Assembly: GCA_016870355.1 (NCBI GenBank) | Contig: VGBR01000015.1 | Location: forward strand, 1 to 43,394 | From: Actinomycetota bacterium | GTDB taxonomy: Bacteria; Actinomycetota; Acidimicrobiia; IMCC26256; PALSA-555 | Length of the DNA: 43,394 nt | Direction: 5' to 3' | Shown here: positions 32,478-41,113 of the stretch, piece after piece | How the letters are laid out: each line of letters opens with the position of its first letter | Position numbering within the stretch: the stretch's first letter is position 1 | Position numbers and translations under genes: made by a program | Notes under the pieces: generated by a model | Database searches by the model: none | Told to the model about the DNA's origin: nothing | Seen by the model: only the letters and a program-made list of their open reading frames with translations

Positions 32478-34286
32478 CTACTCGAGCTCGGCGTTCCAGT
32501 CCCTGGACTCGAGTCGCTCCTTGAGCGCACGCAGGAACGACGCTGCGTACGCTCCGTCGAACGCACGGTGATCCCATGCGAACGACAGCATGCCGAGGTG
32601 ACGCACTGCGATCACATCCTCGCCGTCAGGAGTGTTGACCACGTCGGGGCGCTTCTCGACCGCGTCGGTGGAGAGGATCGCGACCTGCGGCTGGTTGATG
32701 ATCGGCATCGTCAGGAAGGTGCCGAACGGTCCGGGGTTCGTGATCGTGAACGTGCCGCCGAGCACCTCGTCGGGGAGGAGCTGCTTGGTGCGGGCACGCT
32801 CGGCGAGATCACGGATCTCCCTGGCGATGAATGGCAGCCGCTTGCCGTCGGCGTTGTGGATCACCGGTGCCACCAGGCCCTCGAAGTCGAGATCGACTGC
32901 GATCGAGAGATGGACGTCGCGGTGCACGACGAGCGAGTCGCCGACCACGCTCGCGTTCACGTGGGGGAACTCGGCGATCGTGTCGGCAACTGCGCGAGCG
33001 ATGAACGGCATGAAGGTGAGCGAGAACCCTTCCTTCTGCTTCCAGTCGGCCTGGCGCGCATCGCGCACGCGCGAGATGCGCTCGAAGTCGACCTGGATGG
33101 ACGTGTGCACGTGCGCGCTCGTGGCCTTCGAGCGGACCATGTGCTCCGCCGTACGGCGCCGGATGTTGGTGAAGGGCACGGTCTCGTCGCCGCGTGAGCC
33201 CGCGGGCATCGTGCCCCACGCCGGCGGCGCCAGCGGTGCTGGCGGCGGCGGTGGTTCGGGCACCACGACGGGCGGCGGTGCCGGTGGTGGTGGAGGCGGT
33301 GGCACCGGGGGCGGCGGCGGAGGTGGTGCGGCCGGGGGTGGCGGGGGCTCCACTGGCGCGGCCGGAGTCGGCAGCTCCATCGGGGGCGGAGGTGGCTCAG
33401 GCGCCGGTGCGGGCTCCGGTACCGGCTCGACGGGCGGTGGCTCGACCGGGGCCGGGATGATCGGCGCCACGGGCTCGGGAGGCGGCACCGATGCGGGAGC
33501 GGGCGGCGGGGATGGTGCCGTTCCGCGGGAGGCGGCCGCGGCCAGCACGTCGCGACGGGTGATGCGCCCGCCCTCACCGGTGCCCTGGATCGATGCGGCG
33601 TCCAGGCCGTGCTGCGCGATCAGGCGACGCACGACCGGCGACGTGAGCGGCTGACCCGCGGCAGCGGTGACGGGCGCGGCGGGCGCGGGCGGAAGCGGAG
33701 AGGGTGGTGGAGGTGCTGGCGAAGGCGGCGGTGGTGCTGGCGAAGGCGGCGGTGGTGCCGCCGCGGGCACGAGCGGCTCGGGTGGCGGCGCCGGCGCGAC
33801 GGGCTCCGGCGCCCTCGGTGCGACGGGTATCGGAGCGGCGGGCGCAACGGGTTCCGCTGGCGCCACCGGCATGACGGGCTCCGGCGGTGCAACAGGTTCT
33901 GGCGCCATCGGTGTGACCGGCTGTGCTGGCGCGGCCGGCGCAACCGGCGGGATCACGACTGGGACCGGTGGCGGCGCCGCGGCGGGTGGCACTGCGGTCG
34001 GTGGCACTGCGGCCGGCGACACGCTGGCAGCAGGCGTGTCGGCCGGAGCTGCTCCCGCTTCGTCGATGATCGCGAGCACGGTGCCCACGGCGACCGTCTC
34101 TCCCTCCGCAACCCGGATCTCGGTCACCACGCCGCTCATCGGCGCGGGGACCTCAGAGTCCACCTTGTCGGTCGACACCTCGAACAATGGCTCGTCGGCT
34201 TGGATCCTCTGCCCGGCTTGCTTGAACCAGCGCGTGATCGTGCCCTCGGTGACCGTCTCACCGAGCTGCGGCATCGTCACGTCCAA
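32478..34286 (-). CDS. 2-oxoacid dehydrogenase E2 acyltransferase with long Pro/Ala linkers
   Basis: 602 residues. An N-terminal lipoyl domain has the lipoylated Lys in FEVSTDKVDSEVPAP. Pro/Ala-rich linker 1 follows (about residues 85-205), then the E3-binding domain SPVVRRLIAQHGLDAASIQG (about 212-250), Pro-rich linker 2 (about 255-360) and the catalytic domain from about 365, ending with DHRAFDG (His and Asp of the active site). It transfers acyl groups to CoA in the 2-oxoglutarate or branched-chain complex; which one is unclear. The TTG at 34286 is preceded at eight bases by AAGGAGG, a strong ribosome-binding site, and fits the domain start. lpd lies directly upstream. Confidence 0.92.
   Translation of the reverse strand: MDVTMPQLGETVTEGTITRWFKQAGQRIQADEPLFEVSTDKVDSEVPAPMSGVVTEIRVAEGETVAVGTVLAIIDEAGAAPADTPAASVSPAAVPPTAVPPAAAPPPVPVVIPPVAPAAPAQPVTPMAPEPVAPPEPVMPVAPAEPVAPAAPIPVAPRAPEPVAPAPPPEPLVPAAAPPPPSPAPPPPSPAPPPPSPLPPAPAAPVTAAAGQPLTSPVVRRLIAQHGLDAASIQGTGEGGRITRRDVLAAAASRGTAPSPPPAPASVPPPEPVAPIIPAPVEPPPVEPVPEPAPAPEPPPPPMELPTPAAPVEPPPPPAAPPPPPPPVPPPPPPPAPPPVVVPEPPPPPAPLAPPAWGTMPAGSRGDETVPFTNIRRRTAEHMVRSKATSAHVHTSIQVDFERISRVRDARQADWKQKEGFSLTFMPFIARAVADTIAEFPHVNASVVGDSLVVHRDVHLSIAVDLDFEGLVAPVIHNADGKRLPFIAREIRDLAERARTKQLLPDEVLGGTFTITNPGPFGTFLTMPIINQPQVAILSTDAVEKRPDVVNTPDGEDVIAVRHLGMLSFAWDHRAFDGAYAASFLRALKERLESRDWNAELE
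33715..33756. repeat. Two perfect 21-bp tandem repeats in the E2 linker
   Basis: Two head-to-tail copies of a 21-base unit (33715-33735 and 33736-33756; seven codons giving a PPPPSPA unit on the minus strand), with a degenerate third copy beside them. They lie in linker 1 of the E2 gene. In-frame units of this kind let the linker lengthen or shorten by slippage without breaking the gene. Confidence 0.8.
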
Positions 34287-34305
34287 GGGGTTCGCCTCCT
34301 TCCGG

Positions 34306-35688
34306 TCAGTGGAGTGGTCGTCCGGTGAGCGCGAGCGTCGCCTCGCCGAACACCTCACTGAGCGTCGGGTGCGCGTGGATCAGCGGCGCGATCTCTGCGG
34401 CCGATGCTTCCCAGTTCACGGCCAGGTAGCCCTCGGCGATGAGCTCGGTTGCCCACGGACCGACCATGTGGACACCGAGGATCGGCCCGTCGCGCTCAGC
34501 CACGATCTTCACGATGCCGTCGGGCTCTCCGAGGATGAGCGCGCGGCCGTCGCCGACGAAGCGCTGCACCGCGGTGACGACGTCATAGCCGCGCTCGCGC
34601 GCCTGCTCTTCGGTGAGACCCGAGAACGCGACCTCGGGGTGGCAGTAGATCCCCCACGGCACCTTGTCGTACTGGATCGGCTGCACCTCTTCACCGAGGA
34701 TGGTCTTGACCGCGACGATCGCCTCGGCGAACGCAACGTGCGCGAGCGCGGGCGTGTCGACGACGTCGCCGACCGCGTACACGCCGGGCACTGTGGTCTG
34801 CATGTGATCGTTCACCTGGACGAACCCGTTGCGCTCGAGTCCCACGCCTGATTCCTCGAGGCCGAGGCCCTGGGTTCGCGGCGCGCGACCAACACAGACG
34901 ACCACCTGATCGACGGCCACGGTCGCGGTGCCTTCGGGACCCTCGAACGTGACCGCGAGCTCGCGCGTCCCCTCGATGCTCGTGACCCGTACACCGGCAT
35001 GGGCCGAGATGTTGCGACGACGGAACGCGCGCGCCAACGCCACCGACACCTCGGCATCGACGCCGGGCAGGATGCGCGGCAGCGCCTCGAGCAGCGTCAC
35101 CTCGGTACCGAAGTCGGCGAGCATCGACGCGAACTCGCACCCGACGGCACCCGCCCCGATGATTGCGACGCGGCGAGGAACCTCTTCGAGCTCGAGCACG
35201 TGGTCAGAGGAGAGGATGAGCGACCCGTCGAAGTCGAGCCCGGGCAACGAGCGCGCGGCCGAACCGGTGGCGAGCACGAGCGCGTTGCCCGCGACCTCAG
35301 TGCCTTCCGACACGAGGATGCGTCGCGCGGCAGCGTCAGCGATGGCCCCGGTGCCGCTGATGACCGTGACCTCGCGACCTTTGAGCAGCGTCTCGAGTCC
35401 CTTGGTGAGGCGGTCGATGACCTGGTGCTTGCGGGCCTGACTCGTGCGGACGTCGAGGGTTGGCTCGCCGGCGTTCACGCCGAACTCCTTGGCGGTCTGC
35501 ACGGTGCGGAGCACCTCGGCGGTCTGGAGGAGCTCCTTCGCCGGGATGCAACCGTGGTGCAGGCAGGTGCCGCCGACGCGCTGCTCCTCGACGAGGGCGA
35601 TGCGCAGGCCCGCGGCGGCGCCGTACAGCGCGGCCGCATAGCCGCCCGGCCCTCCGCCGAGGACGACTACGTCGAACTGGTCCGGCAC
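34306..35688 (-). CDS. lpdA: Dihydrolipoamide dehydrogenase (E3)
   Basis: 460 residues from a GTG preceded by GGGGAG. FAD site VVVLGGGPGGYAAALYGA, redox disulfide in GGTCLHHGCIPAK, NAD site RVAIIGAGAVGCEFASML, the second FAD motif PGVYAVGDVVDTPAL and the C-terminal active-site HAHPTLSEVFGEA are all present. It reoxidises the dihydrolipoyl arm of E2 encoded immediately downstream (19 bases between the genes), so it starts the lpd-E2-lipBA unit. The 5' leader holds a 6-bp hairpin at 35700-35716 next to the ribosome-binding site. Confidence 0.95.
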   Translation of the reverse strand: MPDQFDVVVLGGGPGGYAAALYGAAAGLRIALVEEQRVGGTCLHHGCIPAKELLQTAEVLRTVQTAKEFGVNAGEPTLDVRTSQARKHQVIDRLTKGLETLLKGREVTVISGTGAIADAAARRILVSEGTEVAGNALVLATGSAARSLPGLDFDGSLILSSDHVLELEEVPRRVAIIGAGAVGCEFASMLADFGTEVTLLEALPRILPGVDAEVSVALARAFRRRNISAHAGVRVTSIEGTRELAVTFEGPEGTATVAVDQVVVCVGRAPRTQGLGLEESGVGLERNGFVQVNDHMQTTVPGVYAVGDVVDTPALAHVAFAEAIVAVKTILGEEVQPIQYDKVPWGIYCHPEVAFSGLTEEQARERGYDVVTAVQRFVGDGRALILGEPDGIVKIVAERDGPILGVHMVGPWATELIAEGYLAVNWEASAAEIAPLIHAHPTLSEVFGEATLALTGRPLH

Positions 35689-35773
35689 GGGACTCCCCTC
35701 CCCACCGTGAGTGGGGGTCGTGGACCACGCAAGTATCGGCCACGCGCCGTGGCTCGGCGAGGACTCGGCAGAT

Positions 35774-35875
35774 TCAGCCGAGGGTGAGCAGCTTGACGGC
35801 TGCCGCCGCGAGGATCGCCACCGCGCAGAGTGCGGCGAGGATCAACAGCATCCGGGTGCTCATCGGTCTGGCCAT
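35774..35875 (-). CDS. Possible 33-residue single-helix membrane peptide
   Basis: The frame from an ATG at 35875 reads MARPMSTRMLLILAALCAVA and continues as one hydrophobic helix with a C-terminal Lys, ending within the 235-base gap between lpd and the divergent flippase gene. A basic N-terminus followed by one helix fits a small membrane protein. No good ribosome-binding site is seen and the region must also contain two promoters, so it may be chance. An ATG four codons later is an alternative start. Confidence 0.25.
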   Translation of the reverse strand: MARPMSTRMLLILAALCAVAILAAAAVKLLTLG

Positions 35876-35923
35876 TATGCTCGCAGGGCTTTCTGTGCCT
35901 CGTTCGGGGGACGGCGTCATCGC

Positions 35924-37273
35924 ATGGCACAACGCACGCAGCGTCTGATCGAGGCGGCCAGACGCCCGCTGCCCGAGGGGACCTTCGTCGTCGGGGCGGG
36001 CCTGCTCATCGCCGGCGTCAGCGCGTACGGATTCCAGATCCTCACGTTCCGCGCGCTCAGCCACTCCGACTACACGGCGGTCAACGGGTTGTGGGTGCTG
36101 GTCTTCATCCTGGCGCCGGGGTTCTTCCTGCCCCTCGAGCAAGAAGTGGGTCGGGCCCTGGCCGATCGACGAGCGCGTGGGATCGGCGGCGGTCCGGTCG
36201 TCAAGCGGGCCGCCTTCGCCGGCCTGGTCCTGTCGGTCGCGCTCGGTGTCGTCACCGGCGCGGCGGTCCTCGGTACCCCGGTGCTCGACGACGTGTTCGA
36301 GGGCAGCACCGGCCTGGCGAGCTGTGTCGTGATCGCGATGTTCACGTTCTGCGTCCAGCACCTCGCGCGCGGCACGCTCTCGGGGAACGCGCGCTTCGGC
36401 TCGTACAGCCTCATCATCGGGGCCGAGGGCGTGTTGCGCTTCGGTGCGTGCGCGGCGCTCTTCGCCGCCGGCGTCGAGAAGCCCGCGTACTACGGGCTGT
36501 GCCTCGCGCTGCCGCCCGCGTTCGCCGCCGCGATCGCGCTGTCGCGCGAGCACGGCTTGCTCGCACCCGGACCGGCCGCGCCGTGGAACGAGCTCTCCAC
36601 GAACCTCGGCTACTTGTTCTTCGGTTCGGTGTCGGCCCAGGTGCTCGGGTACGCGCCGTTCCTGTCCGCGTACATCCTTCCCACCGATGTGACTGACAAG
36701 CAGATCGGCCGCTTCGTCGCCGGGTTGTTCCTCGCTCGCATCCCGATCCTGCTGTTCCAGGCGGTGCAGGCCTCGCTGCTCCCGAAGCTCGCCAGCCTGG
36801 CGGGCGCGGGACGGCACGACGACTTCCGCACCGGACTCAAGAAGCTGATCCTCGTGGTGGCCGGCATCGGTGCGGTCGGAGTGCTCGCGGGCGGGTCGCT
36901 CGGGCCACCGGTGGGCGAGTTCCTCTTCGGCAAGAAGTTCGATCTCGGCAACATCGACCTCGCACTGCTGGCCGCGGGGAGCGGCCTGTTCATCCTCGCC
37001 CTCACGCTCGCCCAGGCGTTGATCGCGCTCATGGGTCACTCGCGCGCGCTGCTCGCGTGGCTGGTGGGCATCGCCGCGCTCGCGGCCGCCACCGCGATCA
37101 TCGAGAACCCGCTGTTCCGACGGGTCGAGATCGCGTTCATCGTGGGCTCCGCGGCGGCGGCTGCGTCGATGTGGGTGCTCCTCGCCGCTCGCCTGAAGGC
37201 CGGCGTTCCCGACGACGACGCCGCCCTGGCACGTTTGGCCGAGCAGATCGAGCACGAGCCACTCGAGATCTGA
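35924..37273 (+). CDS. Wzx/MATE-like polysaccharide flippase
   Basis: 449 residues with 12 or more membrane helices. The N-terminus (FVVGAGLLIAGVSAYGFQIL, then LSHSDYTAVNGLWVLVFIL) is that of MVF/MATE polysaccharide transporters. The charged PLEQEVGRALADRRARG loop follows helix 2-3. It probably turns lipid-linked repeats to the outer face, the step between the glycosyltransferases and the Wzy/Wzz proteins at the left edge. The ATG at 35924 begins just before the first helix; longer in-frame starts lie in the lpd leader. A second flipping candidate is the ABC exporter at 16681-18429. Confidence 0.8.
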   Translation: MAQRTQRLIEAARRPLPEGTFVVGAGLLIAGVSAYGFQILTFRALSHSDYTAVNGLWVLVFILAPGFFLPLEQEVGRALADRRARGIGGGPVVKRAAFAGLVLSVALGVVTGAAVLGTPVLDDVFEGSTGLASCVVIAMFTFCVQHLARGTLSGNARFGSYSLIIGAEGVLRFGACAALFAAGVEKPAYYGLCLALPPAFAAAIALSREHGLLAPGPAAPWNELSTNLGYLFFGSVSAQVLGYAPFLSAYILPTDVTDKQIGRFVAGLFLARIPILLFQAVQASLLPKLASLAGAGRHDDFRTGLKKLILVVAGIGAVGVLAGGSLGPPVGEFLFGKKFDLGNIDLALLAAGSGLFILALTLAQALIALMGHSRALLAWLVGIAALAAATAIIENPLFRRVEIAFIVGSAAAAASMWVLLAARLKAGVPDDDAALARLAEQIEHEPLEI

Positions 37274-37285
37274 GCGGACCGCGCG

Positions 37286-38494
37286 TCAGGCGCGGCGCTT
37301 CGCCACCATCCCCGCGATCGTTCGGCCGATCTCCAGCGACGCGGTCGCACCTGGTGACGGTGCGTTGAGCACATGCACCGCGCGCGCAGTCTCGGCGATC
37401 TCGAAGTCGTCGAGCAGCTCGCCGTCGCGGCTTACCGCCTGGGCGCGAACCCCAGCGGGTGCGCGAGTGAGGTCGGTGCGACGGATCTCGGGCACGAGCC
37501 GTTGGAGGTCACGCTCGAAGCGCCGCGTCGAGAACGAGCGGAGCACCTCACGCACACCGGTCCGCCAATGACGACGCGCCAACCGCCGCATCCCTCGGTA
37601 GCGGAGGAGCTCTCCGATCTCTCGCCATTCGACCGCGCGCCAGGAGTAGCCCTCACGTGCCAATCCGAGGACGGCGTTGGGGCCGGCCATGACCCGGCCG
37701 TCGATCCCGCGGTTCAAGTGGACTCCGAGGAAGGGGAACGCCGGATCTGGAACTGGATAGACGAGGCCGCGCACGAGCGAGCGCTTCGCCTCTGCGAGCT
37801 CGAAGAACTCGCCACGGAACGGGATGATGCGCAACCGCTGTTGCGTCATCTTCGGTCCACCCGAAAGGCGATCAGCGTGCAGGCCCGCACAGTTCACGAC
37901 GAACGAGGCCTCGACGCCGCCGGCGTCGGTCACGACGACAACGGACGCCGAACCTTCCTTCAATCCCGTCACGGCCCGACCGAGGTGGAGCTCCACCCCT
38001 CGACTGCGGAGCACGTCCTCCAGGACGCGCGACACCTGCGCGAAGTCCACGACGCCGGCGTCGGCGACGTGCAGCGCGCCGAGCCCGTGCACCGATGGCT
38101 CCACCTCGGCCATCTGGCCCGACGTGAGACGGCGGGCGCGGACCTTGTTGCCGCGGGCGCGGGCCTCCAACGCCTCGAGACGGGGGATGTCGGCGAGCTC
38201 GGAAGCAACGATCGGCTTTCCGCACATGTCGTACGGGATCTCGTGCGCCTCGCAGAATTGCAGCATGCTGGCGCGACCCAGGGCCGTGAACTCGGCCTTG
38301 CGTGACCCCGGCCGGTAGTAGATCCCCGAGTGGAGCACCCCGGAGTTGCGGCCCGACTGGTGCCGAGCCACCCCGCCTTCCTTCTCGACGATCGCAACCC
38401 GCGCATCGGGATCGGCGTCAGTGATGCCGTAGGCGGTGGCCAAACCGACGATCCCGCCGCCGACGATGACCACATCGAAGTTCTGCAGTGTCAC
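37286..38494 (-). CDS. lhgO: L-2-hydroxyglutarate oxidase
   Basis: 402 residues, FAD-dependent DAO-fold oxidase. FDVVIVGGGIVGLATAYGI binds FAD; ARHQSGRNSGVLHSGIYYRPGS has the conserved GRNSGVLHxGIYY motif of LhgO; FVVNCAGLHADRL and the C-terminal NAPSPGATASLEIGR complete the pattern. It oxidises L-2-hydroxyglutarate, a side product of 2-oxoglutarate metabolism, to 2-oxoglutarate with electrons to oxygen or the membrane. The GTG at 38494 (AGAGG upstream) gives the normal start. It converges on the flippase with 12 bases between and diverges from a GT4 gene. Confidence 0.9.
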   Translation of the reverse strand: MTLQNFDVVIVGGGIVGLATAYGITDADPDARVAIVEKEGGVARHQSGRNSGVLHSGIYYRPGSRKAEFTALGRASMLQFCEAHEIPYDMCGKPIVASELADIPRLEALEARARGNKVRARRLTSGQMAEVEPSVHGLGALHVADAGVVDFAQVSRVLEDVLRSRGVELHLGRAVTGLKEGSASVVVVTDAGGVEASFVVNCAGLHADRLSGGPKMTQQRLRIIPFRGEFFELAEAKRSLVRGLVYPVPDPAFPFLGVHLNRGIDGRVMAGPNAVLGLAREGYSWRAVEWREIGELLRYRGMRRLARRHWRTGVREVLRSFSTRRFERDLQRLVPEIRRTDLTRAPAGVRAQAVSRDGELLDDFEIAETARAVHVLNAPSPGATASLEIGRTIAGMVAKRRA

Positions 38495-38562
38495 GCCTCT
38501 ATTGTGCGCGGCATCGCCACCACCGCTGTGCCCACGATCGCCGTCACCATGTGGATGTTCCC

Positions 38563-39702
38563 ATGAGCAAGGCAAGTGGCCGGATCCGGGTCGCCGTGGA
38601 ATCGACCGCGCTGCTGACGCCACGGACGGGTGTGGGTCAGATGGTGACGAACCTGCTCACGACCCTCTCGGCGCGCGATGACCTCGAGGTCAGCGCCTTC
38701 GCCGTCACGCTTCGCGGCCGGGGTGCGTTGGCGTACGAGGTTCCTCGCCATGTACGCGCCCGCACGCGTCACATCCCCGCGCGGCTCACCCGGATGCTCT
38801 GGCGCCACCTGCCGATTCCTCGCGCCGAGCTCTGGACCGGGCGCGTCGACATCGTGCACGCACCGAACTTCGTCGCGCCGCCCGCGCGTGCTCCGGTCAT
38901 CGCGACCGTGCATGACCTGACGTTCGTCTGGTATCCGGAGCTCAGCACTCCCGACACCCTCACGTTCCCGCGCTACATCCAGCTTGCGATTGATCGCGGT
39001 GCCGTGTTGCACGTCGTCAGCGACTTCGTGGCATCCGAGGTCAGAGATCACTTCGACATCGAGCCTGAGCGAGTGGTCCGGGTCTACAGCGGCCTCGTGC
39101 CCTCAGCGGGTGGCGATCCCGCACGCGGACGGCGGTTGGCCGGCTCCGATCGCTACGTGCTCGCGCTCGGGACTGTCGAGCCGCGCAAGAACCTGCCGAA
39201 CCTCGTCAAGGCATTCGATGCGGTCGCGGGTGATGACCCCGATCTCGTGCTCCTGGTCGCCGGTCCGGATGGCTGGGGTGTGGAGGACTTCGATGCTGCG
39301 GTCGACGACGCACGGCATGGCGAGCGCATCCGGCGACTCGGTTACGTCGACGACCACGATCGCCGCGACCTGCTGGCCGGCGCGACCGTGCTCGCGTACC
39401 CATCGATCTACGAGGGATTCGGCCATCCCCCGCTCGAAGCGATGTTGAGCGGCATCCCCGTCGTCGCGTCCAATGCTGGCGCCCTGCCCGAAGTACTGGG
39501 CGACGCGGCCTTGCTCCCCGATCCCAACGACGTCGACGCGCTGGCTGGGGCGCTCCACACCGTGCTGTCCGACGGTGATGTGCGCGCGCAGCTGATCGCA
39601 CGGGGGCACGAGCGCGTGAAGCTCTACACCTGGGACCGCGCCGGCGCGGAGTTCGCCGACCTCTATCGCCAGGTCACGGAAGGCGGTCCAGCCAACCGAT
39701 GA
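38563..39702 (+). CDS. Family 4 glycosyltransferase (mannosyltransferase-like)
   Basis: 379 residues. IRVAVESTALLTPRTGVGQM at the N-terminus and VHAPNFVAPP, ATVHDLTFVWYPE, LALGTVEPRKNLPNLVKAF and YPSIYEGFGHPPLEAMLSG follow; the last holds the E-x7-E donor-site motif. The GTVEPRKNL and ARDDLE-type pattern is that of GT4 mannosyltransferases in actinobacterial glycan or lipoglycan synthesis. The ATG at 38563 was preferred to in-frame codons further up, which overlap lhgO. The 3' end overlaps the convergent hydrolase by 29 bases. Confidence 0.87.
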   Translation: MSKASGRIRVAVESTALLTPRTGVGQMVTNLLTTLSARDDLEVSAFAVTLRGRGALAYEVPRHVRARTRHIPARLTRMLWRHLPIPRAELWTGRVDIVHAPNFVAPPARAPVIATVHDLTFVWYPELSTPDTLTFPRYIQLAIDRGAVLHVVSDFVASEVRDHFDIEPERVVRVYSGLVPSAGGDPARGRRLAGSDRYVLALGTVEPRKNLPNLVKAFDAVAGDDPDLVLLVAGPDGWGVEDFDAAVDDARHGERIRRLGYVDDHDRRDLLAGATVLAYPSIYEGFGHPPLEAMLSGIPVVASNAGALPEVLGDAALLPDPNDVDALAGALHTVLSDGDVRAQLIARGHERVKLYTWDRAGAEFADLYRQVTEGGPANR

Positions 39703-40405
39703 GCGCGGCCACGGCCCTCGGGTCGTGGCGGAGCTCATGGCTGGCAGCCTGCACGACCCGCAGCTGCGACGCGGACGCCGCAGCTTCCGCGAGCTGCCGG
39801 GCATCCGCGAGTGGCACCACCTCGTCGTCGGATCCGTGCAACACGAGGAGCGGACGCGGCGGCAGCGAGCGGGCGGAGGTGATGGCGTCGATCGCCGCGA
39901 CCTCGCGGCTCCACTCGGCCATCGACTCGGGGAAGTTGGGCGTACGCACCATTCCGACGCGCCGCGCGTATTCGAGCAGTCGTCCGGTCTCACGCGCCCA
40001 ATCACCCAGACTCGGGGGCGCAGCCAGGGTGGCGACACCACGTACGAGATCGTTGTCGGCGGCCACCGTGATCGCGAGTGCACCGCCTTCGGCCACGCCG
40101 ACGAGCCACACACCCCGCACGTCATCGCGAGCGTCGAGATGCGCGACTGCGGCGCGGATGTCATCGAGCCAACCGCCGACCGAGAAGTCACCCTCGCTCG
40201 AACCCGAGCCGCGGCAGTTGAACGCCAATGCGACGCATCCCGTCTCGCGGGCGATGCGCTCGGCGAGCTCGGGGAACGTGGTCGCCGAGGTGATCGCGCC
40301 CCGCGGGCCGGTCGGGAAGCCGTGACACAGCACGACACCTGGGGACGTGGCGGCGCCTGACACCGCGAGGTGCCCCACGAGTCGCGAGTGCTCCGTCGTG
40401 ATCAC
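39674..40405 (-). CDS. Alpha/beta-hydrolase-fold protein with nucleophile replaced by Ala
   Basis: 243 residues. HGFPTGP near the N-terminus gives the oxyanion region, FNCRGSGSSEGDFS is the usual second motif, LLVLHGSDDEVVPL carries the acid and SHELRHDP the His. The nucleophile elbow should be G-x-S-x-G-G but reads VGVAEGG: the Ser position is Ala (codon GCC on the minus strand). It is therefore either non-hydrolytic or uses another residue. The GTG at 40405 starts a compact protein; the open frame continues upstream for 170 codons with no homology, antisense to the DUF1802 gene. Confidence 0.75.
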   Translation of the reverse strand: MITTEHSRLVGHLAVSGAATSPGVVLCHGFPTGPRGAITSATTFPELAERIARETGCVALAFNCRGSGSSEGDFSVGGWLDDIRAAVAHLDARDDVRGVWLVGVAEGGALAITVAADNDLVRGVATLAAPPSLGDWARETGRLLEYARRVGMVRTPNFPESMAEWSREVAAIDAITSARSLPPRPLLVLHGSDDEVVPLADARQLAEAAASASQLRVVQAASHELRHDPRAVAALIGWLDRLP

Positions 40406-40427
40406 GGTTTCCAGGAGTGGCGAGCGT

Positions 40428-40461
40428 CCCCTTAGGGGCGGCGGCAGGTACCCTGCCGCCG
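40428..40461. promoter_or_regulatory. Paired hairpins in the divergent region before DUF1802
   Basis: CCCC-TTA-GGGG at 40428-40438 is followed at once by a perfect 10-bp inverted repeat with a 3-base loop at 40439-40461 (CGGCGGCAGG/CCTGCCGCCG). They lie in the 108-base gap between two divergent genes, about 23 bases from one start and 53 from the other. No T-run follows either way, so an operator or a leader structure is more likely than a terminator. A TATCCT at 40501-40506 could be a -10 box for a nearly leaderless transcript of the plus-strand gene. Confidence 0.45.
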
Positions 40462-40513
40462 AGCGAGTGCGACAAAGGATGATGACTCCAAGAGGCCCAG
40501 TATCCTCGGCGCC

Positions 40514-41113
40514 GTGCCATCGGCGGTAGCGACCCCCGCGTGCAAGGAGTGGGCCGTCATCGTGCGCGCACTCCTCGCTGGTGAGCAGATCCTCGACGTG
40601 CGCAAGGGTGGCTTGCGCGAGGAAGGTCGCCACTTCGATCTGCAATCGAAGCGGCTGTGGCTCTACCCCACCGCCGAGCACCAGAAGTCGGAGCTTCTCA
40701 AGCCTGCGTACCGACGGTGGGTCGACGAGTCGATCGCCGCCGCACCCGGCGAAGGTGACGTCCGCGTCGACGGGTGGGCCGACGTCGTGAAGGTCGCAAC
40801 GATCACCGACCCCGACGATCTGGACAAGATCGCGGGGAAGTTCATCTGGACGACCGACTACGCGGCGTCGCGTTTGAGCTGGAAGAAGCGCGACCCGCTG
40901 TGGATCCTTGCGCTGCGCGTCCACCGGTTGCTCGAGCCGATCACCGTCCCCTGGCGCGACGAGTACGGCGGGTGCACGTCATGGGTGGAGCTCGACGGGT
41001 TGCCGGCCGATCCTGCGTCGGTGGCGAGCGAACCCGCGCTCACCGACGAATCCTTCGCGGCGCGCCTCCAGCTGACGGAGAACGACCTGCCGGGGAAGTT
41101 CGAAGCCCCCTAA
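40514..41113 (+). CDS. DUF1802 family protein
   Basis: 199 residues from a GTG. KEWAVIVRALLAGEQILDVR, KGGLREEGRHFDL and LWLYPTAEHQKSELLKP are the conserved blocks of the DUF1802 family as I know it; WKKRDPLWILALRVHRL is a further conserved helix. No function is established. The protein is soluble, with no membrane segment or signal peptide. It diverges from the hydrolase gene and overlaps the stop of the small convergent gene. Confidence 0.8.
   Translation: MPSAVATPACKEWAVIVRALLAGEQILDVRKGGLREEGRHFDLQSKRLWLYPTAEHQKSELLKPAYRRWVDESIAAAPGEGDVRVDGWADVVKVATITDPDDLDKIAGKFIWTTDYAASRLSWKKRDPLWILALRVHRLLEPITVPWRDEYGGCTSWVELDGLPADPASVASEPALTDESFAARLQLTENDLPGKFEAP

Noticed and set aside
33200-34030. 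Gly-rich plus-strand frame (PE-PGRS-like) opposite the E2 linkers
   Set aside because: The Gly-rich translation is the reverse complement of Pro/Ala codons in the E2 linkers, which connect well-defined domains on the minus strand.
35774-37255. Long open frame of 493 codons on the minus strand opposite the flippase
   Set aside because: Low-complexity, Arg/Glu/His-rich translation without any motif; it is the antisense shadow of a high-G+C gene. Only its last 33 codons, outside the flippase, were kept as a doubtful peptide.
40406-40924. N-terminal extension of the alpha/beta-hydrolase to 40924
   Set aside because: The 173 extra codons are antisense to the DUF1802 gene and have no domain; the GTG at 40405 gives a normal compact protein.
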